Shown: piece after piece, positions 23,401 through 32,890 of the stretch
Numbering within the stretch: the first letter of the stretch is position 1
Layout: every line of letters starts with the position of its first letter
Origin: Artocarpus heterophyllus
Taxonomy: Eukaryota > Streptophyta > Magnoliopsida > Rosales > Moraceae
Assembly: GCA_025403435.1 (NCBI GenBank)
Contig: CM046338.1
Span: 16,739,316-16,803,315 of the forward strand
Reading direction: 5' to 3'
DNA length: 64,000 bases
Notes under the pieces: model-generated
What the model was told of the DNA's origin: nothing
The model's database searches: none
What the model saw: the letters and a program-made list of their open reading frames with translations, nothing else
Made by a program: the position numbers and the translations under genes

Positions 23401-25058
23401 AGTCTGCATTGGTTGGGTCGGCTCGTTTTCAACTCTAGGGTCAGGATGCAAAATAAATGCAAGCACTACGTCTAATTTTATTTCACATTTTGACAAATCT
23501 GGTGTTTTTTTTTAAGTTACATCATATTAGAATTATATCCAAATTAAAAAAAAATGTAAATTTAACCGTATATTAATAAATATGACAGTGTAGGGTATTT
23601 AGGAGGGTAGTTTAAACTATCAGTTTTTGTTTGAAAACTGTAGCATGTAAAAACTTTACACTATACCTTTTTATTGTAACATATGAGAGCTTTACACTGT
23701 TTACAGTTTAAACTATTGGTTTATACTACTCTTTCAAACACCCTATAAAATTACCTTTTCTAGAGTATTTGTTTTTACCCAAGCACATATTTTCTTATAA
23801 TTAGTATTGCATAGCTAAAAGTGAGGGAAAAAACTAATTGTATCGTTAATTTGTTCACAAACGGGATTAGTTTGTTGGTTTTATTTTTTTTGACAGGGAA
23901 TGGTGATTAAGACGAAGAGTGTAGAGTACATGCCATTTTTACTTTCGTTTTTCCTCTTTCTAAATGGTGGAATTTGGTCCATATATGCCGCGCTGGTCAA
24001 AGACTTCTACGTTGTTGTAAGTTTTTCCTCTTTGTATACGTTGTTATTAATAGGGGTGTTCTTTGGTTCGGTTTCGTCGGTTTTTTATCGGTTTGGTTAC
24101 CGAACCGCAACGTTCAGTTTTAGAATTGCAAAACCGAAACAGCACTGCATACCAAGAGTATTCGGTCAATTAACCGGCCGTTCATGGTAGGTTTTGTTCG
24201 GTTCGGTTCGGTTCGGTTCGGTTTTGTGAAAAGGTTATCTAATGGTATACAAGAAGCATACTATCAGTTTACCACATTTTATTTTATTTTTTGTTAAAGA
24301 ATTGCTAAAATAGTACAATGTATTGTGTATTATTTAGGTTCTTTTTGAAATAGTGCTAAAAAAATACTATAACTGAACCGGAATAGGCTAAAAAAATATT
24401 ATTTAGCTTTGGAGTAGCATAGGCATTCGGTTTTAGTTCGGTTCGGTTTATAAGAAGTCAAAACCGAAACCGAACCGCTCACAACCGATTCGGTTCGGTT
24501 AACCTAACCGAACCTGTTCGGTTTTCATGAAACCGACTTTTTCGATCTTTTTTTGGGCAGTTTCGGTCGGTTTCAGTTTTTCGGTTTTTTTGTATAGTCC
24601 TATTAAGCAATTGATTGAGCTAAAAATTACATGTAAAAAAAAATTTCTCTCGCACATCACAAAACACAAGAGCTAGAGCCTATGTTAGAGTTTATGTTGT
24701 GAAATTGCAGGTACCAAATGTAATAGGATTTCTTTTCGGCTCTGCTCAGATAATAATCTACGCAATTTACAAGAACAAGTCCAAGAAACCCACCGAGAAA
24801 ATGAATGGAGACGAAGGCTCGGTTACGTTGGTCAAAGGGGCGGTAGAAATGAAGGCAAAACGTGGTGATGATTATGAAAAAGATTATTCCAAAAATGTGA
24901 GCCTCCGCAAGGGAAGAAGCCTTCCACAACCAATTGTGAATCGGCTACACACCATTCCAACAAAGCTAATGAAGACAATGTCTTTAAATTATCATGAGTT
25001 GGGCTCGGTTTGGGACCTTGGAGATGACCTTGAAAGTGGTGAGAAGAATCACCCTTGA
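20311..25058 (+). CDS. SWEET: SWEET sugar transporter, clade IV (SWEET16/17)-like, 305 aa
   Basis: Passive bidirectional sugar transporter with two MtN3/saliva repeats and seven predicted membrane helices. Exons: 20311-20350, 20536-20572, 21078-21288, 21704-21865, 23897-24016, 24711-25058; all introns are GT..AG, phases agree and no stop interrupts. Conserved residues are present: Pro25 (FTSP), Trp56-Ile-Phe-Tyr, Asn73 in [14 protein letters not shown] ending at 150, [12 protein letters not shown], and Asn173 with Trp177 in FLNGGIW; the paired Asn/Trp line the sugar site in this family. The C-terminal tail (about 211-305) is unusually long and charged, roughly 95 residues after the last helix. 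Resemblance to SWEET16/17 suggests tonoplast hexose transport, by homology only. Introns 4 and 5 carry MITEs. A paralogue with identical lengths for exons 2-5 lies at 50.3-51.5 kb. ATG chosen because the first exon then has the family's usual short N-terminus. Confidence 0.92.
21988..22010 (+). repeat. Poly-G run in SWEET-A intron 4
   Basis: About a dozen consecutive G followed by GCGCGGCGGCC, isolated in an otherwise AT-rich intron. Possible quadruplex-forming tract or assembly artefact. Confidence 0.6.
23591..23745. mobile_element. MITE (GGGTGTTTGG-ended family) in SWEET-A intron 4
   Basis: The left end TAGGGTATTTAGGAGGGTAG and right end CTACTCTTTCAAACACCCTA are imperfect inverted repeats. 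The interior has two inverted motifs of the type 'TTTACACTGT/ACAGTGTAAAG'. Further copies lie at about 53966-54120 and, more degenerate, 26690-26840. About 155 bp; superfamily not determined. Confidence 0.65.
24051..24600. mobile_element. hAT-like non-autonomous element in SWEET-A intron 5
   Basis: Flanked by TATTAA at 24045-24050 and 24601-24606. It starts TAGGGGTG and is built mostly of GGTTCGGTT/AACCGAACC motifs facing each other, so it can fold on itself. It contains a (GGTTC)n run at about 24196-24226. There is no coding sequence. These CGGTT-rich foldback elements are common in eudicots; hAT placement is by general appearance. Confidence 0.6.
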
Positions 25059-25689
25059 TGTTGGAGGAGAGATTTGGTGGCCTTGAGACTAGAATTTTAT
25101 TAGTTGAAAGGAAAAATAAAAATTATATCAAAGGGCAGAATATTTTAGCCCGGATATTACTAATTCCTACATACTATTGGGGACTTTGGTATGTAACTAA
25201 GTTTTGGTTGCTGTTGCGGGATGGCCATCTTTAGGGGCATAAAAGACCTTCTCTCAAAATGAAAGTAAAGGAAATGGAGAAAAGACAAGACGTTTTCTAT
25301 GTTGCCTTGCACTTTTTCTAATTTGGCGATTTTATCTTTAAGTTATTTTTCTTTGCAATTTAGTTATTAAATTAATAAAATGGTGGCAATTACTCCAACT
25401 GATAATAGAGGTTAAAGTTGGAAAAAAAGTAATTATAACTTTTTAGTACTTGTTTTCAAAATTGGTGATTAGCTATATCGCTATATTTATTTATTTATTT
25501 AAACATAATATTATGTATTTAAAGTTTTGATAAAAATAATTTTTGTAAATTTTAAAACTTTAAAATGTTAATTAAAACGTATATTTTTCATTTAATTTTT
25601 TTTATTTATTTTATAAGTTTCCGATTTTATCATCAAAATAGTAGTTGTAATTTATAAAAATTTCGTAAGTTAAATTGACTATCTACAAG

Positions 25690-25849
25690 TCAATTTAATC
25701 AAAATCCTAGACTTAGCGCAAATACGTATTTTACAAGTATAACTCAAACTGTTCCTCGTAAAATGTCGGCCAATTTAATCTAAAATCCAGACTTAGTGCA
25801 AATACGTGTTTTACAAGTATAACTCAACCTGTTCCTCATAAAATGTCGT
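25690..25849. repeat. 80-bp tandem duplication
   Basis: Two units contain CAATTTAATC..AAAATCC, then AGACTTAG.GCAAATACGT, TTTTACAAGTATAACTCAA and CTGTTCCTC.TAAAATGTCG, with about six differences. Confidence 0.85.
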
Positions 25850-25988
25850 TTATGATTCCACATCCCATCTATGGATGCTCTTTAAATTTTTCGTAATCAC
25901 TTTGCAGATTGAAACTTATCCGTTTGTGATTTTACATTTGCCTTAAAGGCTCGTGCAATGTTTGTGAATTCCATTAATGTTCTTTTGT

Positions 25989-26007
25989 TATAATAATAAT
26001 AATAATA

Positions 26008-26043
<36 letters not shown>
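25989..26043. repeat. (TAA)n/(TTA)n palindromic microsatellite
   Basis: A run of ATA-ATA units switches to ATT units halfway, so it forms an inverted repeat of about 55 bp. Confidence 0.9.
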
Positions 26044-26689
26044 TTCACATAATTATTTACACTTGTAAGTAATTTACTATGCATGAATACGATACGTGGA
26101 TTCTTGAATTTCTACTAATTCTTATGACTTATAACATTCTTACCTTACTTTGTGACTTGTTAAATTTTGAGATCTATCTTATTTTTATAAATTTTGTGCT
26201 CGCCATTTGAGAATTATAGTGTTGAACTGATGATTACTGTTGATCTAGGTTTCTCTTACTAAACTAATATCATATAAGAATTTTCACATAATCATAATAA
26301 GTTGAAAATTTTACTTTTTGTTATATAATCTTAATTTAAATATTCTAATTTAGATTTTTATAAATGTCACTACTGTGGCTCATGCATGAAATTAATGAAT
26401 CATAAACTTTTAGTTTAGCACACTAAATAATTATTTTTAATTATTTAAGTGCACTATCATAACATTACATTTATTACATGTTTTATAAATAAAGCACATA
26501 GATTTATGCATTCATAACATTATTTATTTCTAAGGTCATATAGCTATAAGACTTTTAATTTATATGTTAATGAATTATGAACTTATATTTTCTCAAGTAT
26601 TTTACGAAGTAGCAATGAAAAAAATCCTTAATTAATCGTAATTGTTAATTTTTGAATTTTTTTCTGTCATTACAGCTTATTTGTTTAAA

Positions 26690-26840
26690 GCTTTGTTTGA
26701 GAAATAAATTGAAACTTTAAGTCCTAACTTGTTACAGTGTAAAGCTCTCATATGCTATAATAGTTTATTAGGATGTAAAGTTCTTATATGTTACAGTGTT
26801 TAAGTTTTAACCTATTTTTTAAACTAAGTGTTTAACGGTT
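26690..26840. mobile_element. Degenerate MITE copy
   Basis: Contains GTTACAGTGTAAAGCTCTCA and a second GTTACAGTGT motif, as in the MITEs at 23.6 and 54.0 kb. Ends are poorly preserved. Confidence 0.4.
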
Positions 26841-27874
26841 TGTCTGTAAAACCTTAAGAAGTTTTCCTCTTCACGGGGTGATTCCAGAAAGCTGACTCGT
26901 TATTTTTGCGAGCATTGTTAGTGAACTTAATAACGCTCCTTCGCCATTGTAATTTCACTTTTCCAGTTTTCTTTTTGATCTTTTTTTTTTTTTTAATTCT
27001 TTGTTTTATTTTTCCCTATTCTGGTTATCGTTAAATGACTTAAACTCTTTCCTTTTCGCTGCCATATAGCAACGGAGATTTGACGAATTATTTGAGTGAC
27101 ATGTATATCTATACATGTATATATGTGGAAGTTACAACTTGACAAAATCGGATCCTCAAATTTTTGTGGATTGCTTGACGTGGACTGTTTTTTATTTTTG
27201 TTATTATTCTATTTTTACTCTCTCATATATCCTCATAACTCAAATTTTGAAACTTCACCGAATAAAATAAAAAATCGAAAATTAAATTTATTTGATAACT
27301 AACTGCCTCCTTATGCGGATTTGATATCGTCGCAACATTTGCCAAATGAATTATCTTGCTTTTAGCATTTCCAAAAAAAAAGAAAGTGTCTCTATGCGCA
27401 CCGTATAGATGTGCCAATGATGAATCTATTCATGTTTTAAGCGTGTTCTGTATCAGTGAAAGGTTCCTCGATAGCTTCATCTCGAGTCTTGACCAATTTC
27501 TAAACCACCGGGTTTGTTCTCTTGCTGAAATACGCTATTTGTTGAGACAAGTTTTCAATTCTCAAATTTACTTCCTTTTTTCTTTAGTCATTAATTGTAA
27601 TTCTCAATTTACTTGCAGATCTGTCTACAGTAGGTTTAGGAAAGCTCATTTTCGTAGATTTATATGTGGGCATTATTTTTTTGTCTTAAAGATTTTGCCA
27701 TATTTATTCACTTCCTTTTGTTTTGATCTTGTTTAATATGCGAGTTTGAGATAACATTTTGTTTAATGTTAACGATTTAAAGCATTTTTGGCTTAATCTG
27801 AATTCCAGCAGAGTTTTTGTTTATATCCTCAGAGAAGTTACACTAGATTTACTTCTTTTCATTAGAAACCGGAG

Positions 27875-29078
27875 ATGGTTAGATTTTGTGATTTGCCAGA
27901 AGAAGTGTCGGAAGAAATCATGTCATGGCTGCCTCCCGAGTCTTTAAAGCAATTCAAGCTCGTTTGCAAGTCCTGGCATGCTAACATCAATGGTCTCATC
28001 AATGACGCGGAGTTCGTCGCCAAGCACCTTCGCAATATGAAGCATAATCTATTGTCCTCTCCCCGATTGCATTTTGGGAACCTCTTCACCGGAGAGGGCA
28101 GTTTAAGAGAAACTTATTTGCTCACTATGGCCAATTGTGATTTTGACTTTAGTGACTACATTCCTTGTCTTGATGATGACTTTAGGCTTGTCACTCTTGC
28201 TCTGCCCCACGATTGTTTCAAACTGGTGTCTCATTGTGATGGCATCATCTGTTTCTCAATGAATGTTGGGCATGTTTTTCTGTTGAATCCAGCACTCGGA
28301 GAATTTAAGGCTGTCCATAGGTCAAGATTCTGTGTTGGCCTTTTGGTTCTAGGAGTGGGGTTTGGCTATGATTCTAGAGCGAATGACTATAAAGTTGTCA
28401 CCATCAACTTCACGTTTGAATATTACTCTCGGACCGGTACTTACAAAGCTGAGGTATACAGCCTGAATTCTGATTCTTGGAAAGAGATTGAGTTGGACGC
28501 GGGAATTATCGGCTTTCCCTATTGATGAACACCAATCGGTGTATTGCAATGGAGTTTGCTATTGGCATTACTGGGATCGGGCTCACGTGATCATTTCATT
28601 TGATGTTAGTGAAGAGATATTTCGTAGGGTGCCTTTTCCAGATAATGAGGTGATGGAATTCAGAAAGTGGCATCCAAATGGGGATCGATTTGAAGGCAAA
28701 GAGTTGTGGAAGATGGCAGTTTGGAACGAATGCCTCGCTTTATTTCGCTATCCTGAATTGGATCCATTTTTCATTGATGTGTGGGTCATGGATGGATGTT
28801 TTGGTGGTGTTGCAGGCTCTTGTTCTTGGACAAAACATCTAACTATCGGACCGGTTGTAAACATCGACCAACCAATAGCGTTTTGGGATAATAAGAAGCT
28901 CCTCATGGAAACAAAAGGGGGTGGACTAATTTCCTACAACATTCGTACACACGAGCTCGATTTACTCGAAAATCATCCCCTCTATATGCTCTTCTCTGGC
29001 AGTCATCTTGTTATTCATGTCAAGAGTTTGGTTTCAGTATTCAAAAAAAAAAGAAAAAGAAAAAGAAAAAGAGATTAA
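27875..29078 (+). CDS. F-box protein with F-box-associated (FBA) domain, one frameshift
   Basis: Plant F-box proteins are substrate adaptors of SCF ubiquitin ligases. The N-terminus shows a clear F-box (DLPEEVSEEIMSWLPPESL, then FKLVCKSWHANI). The FBA/CPR1-type region follows: CDGIICFS, VFLLNPALGEFK, GFGYDSRANDYKVV and AEVYSLNSDSWKEIELDAG. After residue ~210 the frame shifts by one base near 28500-28512. In the next frame it continues LSAFPIDEHQSVYCNGVCYW, ISFDVSEEIFRRVPFPD and SCSWTKHLTIGPVVNID to a stop at 29078, about 400 aa in all if restored. The last residues are a Lys/Arg repeat coded by an (AAAGAA)n microsatellite that replaces the tail seen in the paralogue at 47 kb. No intron is evident, as is common in this family. 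The shift lies beside a GCGGGAA run, so a sequencing error is as likely as pseudogenisation. Confidence 0.8.
29041..29073 (+). repeat. A/AG-rich microsatellite at the F-box C-terminus
   Basis: A ten-base A run followed by (GAAAAA)n-type units encodes KKKRKRKRKR at the protein end. Confidence 0.8.
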
Positions 29079-31231
29079 TTCATCCTAGTTTTGGTTCTTG
29101 TTCATAATCAAAACAAGCACACGAGTACTAATTCTATGGGGTGCCCATTGTTAAAATTCCAGTCTTTTGTAGCATCCCCTTTCCATACTAGTATTTTAGT
29201 CACAGATCCAAGCTTATTATTATTATTATTATTATTATTGGAGTACGTTTATGGAATTCACATGGATAGTCCTCAACAATCAACATGGGAAAGAACTTAC
29301 AGTGGAAAACTTGTTTCAGGATCGAGATAAAATAACAAGATCAAGAGTCAAGACTACAAAAATACAACAATTTATTAGGATAACATTACATGGTTTTTCA
29401 TGTCAGGTGCACAAGTTATGATGTTATAGCGAGACAATAATGACATCATTTTTCCTTCTTGTGCTTGTACTTCGCTTGTTAGCTTTACTACTTCCTCTTC
29501 GGCCGTCGCTCTGTTCTTTTTTTCGGGTCTGTCTCCAAATGTCTGCAAGAGATTTGTGCATTTGGCAAAGACTGTTTTATCCTAAGTAGTTACTTAGTAC
29601 CGGCCTTTAACTGGGTGATGGAAGTTTGGAGAAGCATGTAACAGAGGTAATTCTTTTTTTTTTTGGTGTTTTTTGTGAACAATTTAAGGACACACACACG
29701 TGTATATAAATATCAAGTACTAGCAATTAATCCATCTAGCAAATATTTTCTAACTAAGCTATAAATAAAAGGTAAAACTAAAACACCAGAATGTTCCAAC
29801 GCTCCACCTCAAGCTAGTGCGACCACACTTTATGTTCCCACATTGCTATGGTTGAAATGTTTGACTAGGTAGTCCTTTGGTGAAAACATATGCAATCCAT
29901 TGGTACTAACATTTAACTTAAGAATCTTATAAGTATGGAGGTCTTAGGTTTAAATGTTAGGGTATGCAAAGAAATCCCTGAAGGTCACTAAGTGCCTAGA
30001 GAGGACAATACATATGAGGAACAAGTATAAGACCTTCCTACTTACAAGGTTAAGTCAAGTATTGATATCAATTGACCAGTTGCTAGTTACATATGCAAGC
30101 TACTAGTTACAAATCAACCCTAACTCAGTTTTCTCCTTGGTGTGTCTATCAATCTCAAAATGCTTAGTTCTATCCTCACCTAAAGTAGCTCGCATTTTCG
30201 TTGAGTCATGCTTGGAATTTTGCTTCAGAACTCTAGCGCGCCACAACAGATTGCTTCTTACCTCTCCAAGCGGCGAAATTTACTAAAAAAAAATACACTA
30301 CCTACTTTGGTGGATTGCTTGACGTGGATTGGTGAGGCTTTTGCTGATTTTGCACACCGTTACTCTCACTCTCCAAGTTTCTCATTAACACTTTATATAT
30401 ATATACTTGTTGAAAAATTTTGAGGGTGCTATTTACTCACGTACTCTCAATCTTTTCTTAAAAAAGAAGGATAAGAAGACGTAAGAAAAAGAAAAAGAGG
30501 TGGTCTCATTGTCATCTAACTTCATGGGTTGGGGCCAAAACAGTGCCATTAGAATGTGGTCCATGGTCCAAGTAAATGCTTCGGAACAAAACAGAAGAGG
30601 AAAAAAGGGGAACAAAAAGATCACGGATATTATAATTTTGGTATCTGGTATTTTAAACATTACATTGTTATTTTGTTATTTAAAAATATCAAAAAAAGCA
30701 CCCTCTAGTTCTTAAAAATATCATTTTAATACCCTAAATTCGTGTTTTTAACATAAAATTTCTTTTTTACCCTGTTATAAATGAATTCTAAATCGATTGT
30801 ATAAAACTATAATAAAAAATCAAAACAAAAAAAATTAAACAAAACTCATCAAAAAAACATATATGTGGACTTTTTTTATTTTTTGGGTATTATTTGCATT
30901 TATTTCTTTTATAGTTTTTACAAAATAATTTAGAGTTCATAACTAAAAGTTGAAAAATTTCACTTCACAAAACATAGACTTAGGATGCCAAAATGATATT
31001 TTTAAAAACTACAAGATATTATTATGACTTTTTCTAAACAACATAGCACCAATTTGACGTTCCCTTAAAATACAGGGTATAAAAATGATAAAACCCCATA
31101 GGGACGATGAGGTAAATAGGCCAAATAAAATGAGGAATAAAAATTAGTGGACCAAAGTTTTAAAACTTTAGTAAATAGCATACTCTGATGAAAACTAAAT
31201 TTTCATCCACCAATAACTCAAAAATATCTCT
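29079..31231. other. Intergenic after F-box-A
   Basis: Holds (TTA)n at about 29214-29238, a SINE-like copy at 29895-30090, and otherwise AT-rich unique-looking sequence. GTGGATTGCTTGACGTGGA at about 30310 repeats a motif found upstream of F-box-A at about 27168, possibly a trace of the local duplication. No gene seen. Confidence 0.45.
29895..30090 (+). mobile_element. SINE-like copy, same family as the 32.4-kb foldback
   Basis: It contains an AAATCCCTGAAGGTCACTAA stretch, then CCTAGAGAGGACAATA and ATGAGGAACAAG. These parallel AAACCCTGAGGGGCCAAAGA, CCTAGAGGGGACAGTA and ATGAGTAGGAC in the right arm of the foldback. The tRNA-like head is degenerate (GGAGGTCTTAGGTTTAAATG). Confidence 0.55.
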
Positions 31232-31672
31232 TGTAATAACCAAGGAAATCCTATAATTAAATAATGTAATTTACATATTTAAGTCGAAGATTTTCCTAGA
31301 AAATATCATGTGTGATTTTTACAAAAAAAGATTTGTGGAATGAATATAAATATTCTAAAATTCTATAAAAAAAACTTCTTATGTTAAATTTGTTAACTTT
31401 TGTAATCGAATAATTCGATTGATAATTTCGACCATGATTTAAGGCAAAAGAAATTTTAATCCATAGATAACTTAAGGATTTGAATTATAAGAATTTTCAA
31501 GTACAAAATAGTATTAGTAATGTATCAAGAAACACTCTAACATAAAATAAATCCTTAATTGACTATTAGTTAACATCGAGGTTACACGACTAGCATTTTA
31601 GGTGAAAAATGCTATCTAAGTTTGGGAATTTAATACTGACAAGAATGTGTCAATACCAATCTAGAGTATAGA
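31232..31672 (+). mobile_element. LTR fragment, family shared with 15-17 kb
   Basis: Begins TGTAATAACCAAGGAAATCC. It is the diverged reverse complement of the blocks at 15040-15497 and 16395-16870. At about 31672 it abuts a different LTR family, so either it was truncated by recombination or the other element joined here. Confidence 0.5.
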
Positions 31673-32198
31673 AAATGTTCCTTTGAGATATAATGGGCAT
31701 GGGGTGCTTATTCAGGGCATAACAAAACTTATTATAATCTTTTTTTTCCTTTCCTTTACTAACAACCTGAAATGTGTGTGAAAGTGTTTGAGTGACAATT
31801 ACAAATTGCGAGTTATTGATTGGTTTGATAAACTATGAAACTAACGAATTTTTCTTATATTGATATCATATTTTGTTTTAAAATAAATTTATAAGGATTT
31901 TATAGATAATATACTAATAGAAAGAAAAACTGAGAGTCGAGTAATGGATTTCTTACTGAGCACTGTGTGCTCACCCCCTACCTTCCTTTTCAGGTTAGTC
32001 GATTGATACTTGATGTCTAAGAATGTCGTCGATGCTCTTCACTACTCGATTGGTATACTCTCCCTACAATTTTATTGGTGTATAGAAGATACATGAAATG
32101 GACACTCTTAGTAGATGATTGATTATTTATAAACTCTGATTTATTTGTTATTTGAATTTATTTATTTTTATTTATTTTGACTAAAGTTGTGCAGTTGT

Positions 32199-32632
32199 GT
32201 GGCATCTGGCACAGGGCCCACCTCAAGCCTCCATAGGACCCACCTTGCGAGGTCCTCGAACTTACGGTTCTTATTGATAAACCATTCATGTGCCGTCCCG
32301 CTCATCTGTATTGTCCCCTCAGGGTTTTCTTTTGCGTCCCTCGGGTTCGAACCTCAAACCTCCCTTAAGAGGTTCTTATTTCATCTCAAGTGCCAATTGA
32401 GTTACTAGCTCAATTGGTACTTGAGATGGAAATAAGAACCTCTTAAGGGAGGTTTGAGGTTCGAACCCGAGGGACGCGAAAGAAAACCCTGAGGGGCCAA
32501 AGAGCCCTAGAGGGGACAGTACGGATGAGTAGGACGGCACGGGAACAGTTTACCAATAAGAGCCGTAAGTCCGGGGGCCTTGCAAGATGGGTCCTATGGA
32601 GGCTTGAGGTGGGGCCCACGCCGGATGCCACA
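32199..32632. repeat. Foldback: two SINE-like copies head to head
   Basis: Two arms of about 215 bp are near-perfect inverted repeats around a centre at about 32403 (CAATTGAGTTACTAGCTCAATTG). Each arm read outward has an A-box-like TAGCTCAATTGGTACTTGAG and a B-box-like GAGGTTCGAACCCG, then a GC-richer body ending GATGCCAC. The flanking direct repeat AGTTGT occurs at 32193-32198 and 32633-32638. The homologous LTR at 46.7 kb lacks the insertion, which fixes the boundaries. A transcript would form a long hairpin. Confidence 0.85.
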
Positions 32633-32868
32633 AGTTGTATTTTTACTTATTTTATAAGCATTCATTTAAAAATTTGTATATTTTCATGTTAAACTTTTTA
32701 TTGGTATTTTATCTTTTTATTTAATATTAAAGATTCCGAACCAAACTTGGTTTACTTTTATAATTTTATGGGCTCAACTACAGTTTCCAAATTTTTGAAT
32801 TTCTAGATCTTCAAAAAGTATTTCTTCCAATTTAGTCACTACTCCAGCTTTTGAGCCATGATAAATAA

Positions 32869-32890
32869 GGTATCACAGCGATGGTTTTAA
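32869..32890 (+). promoter_or_regulatory. Primer-binding site of the old LTR element
   Basis: GGTATCACAGCGATGGTTTT is close to the complement of the 3' end of plant tRNA-iMet, five bases after the left LTR end. Confidence 0.6.

Larger units (their letters stand above)
25059..27874. other. Intergenic between SWEET-A and F-box-A
   Basis: Contains the SWEET-A 3' UTR (AATAAA-like motif near 25110), an 80-bp tandem duplication (25690-25849), a (TAA)n/(TTA)n microsatellite (25989-26043), and a degenerate MITE copy (26690-26840). About 27060-27874 is the likely promoter and 5' leader of the F-box gene; a short open stretch there (27356-27736) has no recognisable domain and is probably untranslated. 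Confidence 0.5.

Noticed and set aside
25989..26043. CRISPR-like or satellite array
   Set aside because: A simple trinucleotide microsatellite; no spacer structure, and this is a plant genome.
27356..27736. 126-codon open stretch before F-box-A
   Set aside because: No domain, AT-driven composition, and it lies in the presumed leader/promoter of the F-box gene.
32187..32631. Two open stretches of 73 and 62 codons with similar protein text (plus at 32187, minus at 32443)
   Set aside because: They are the two arms of the SINE foldback read on opposite strands, not genes.
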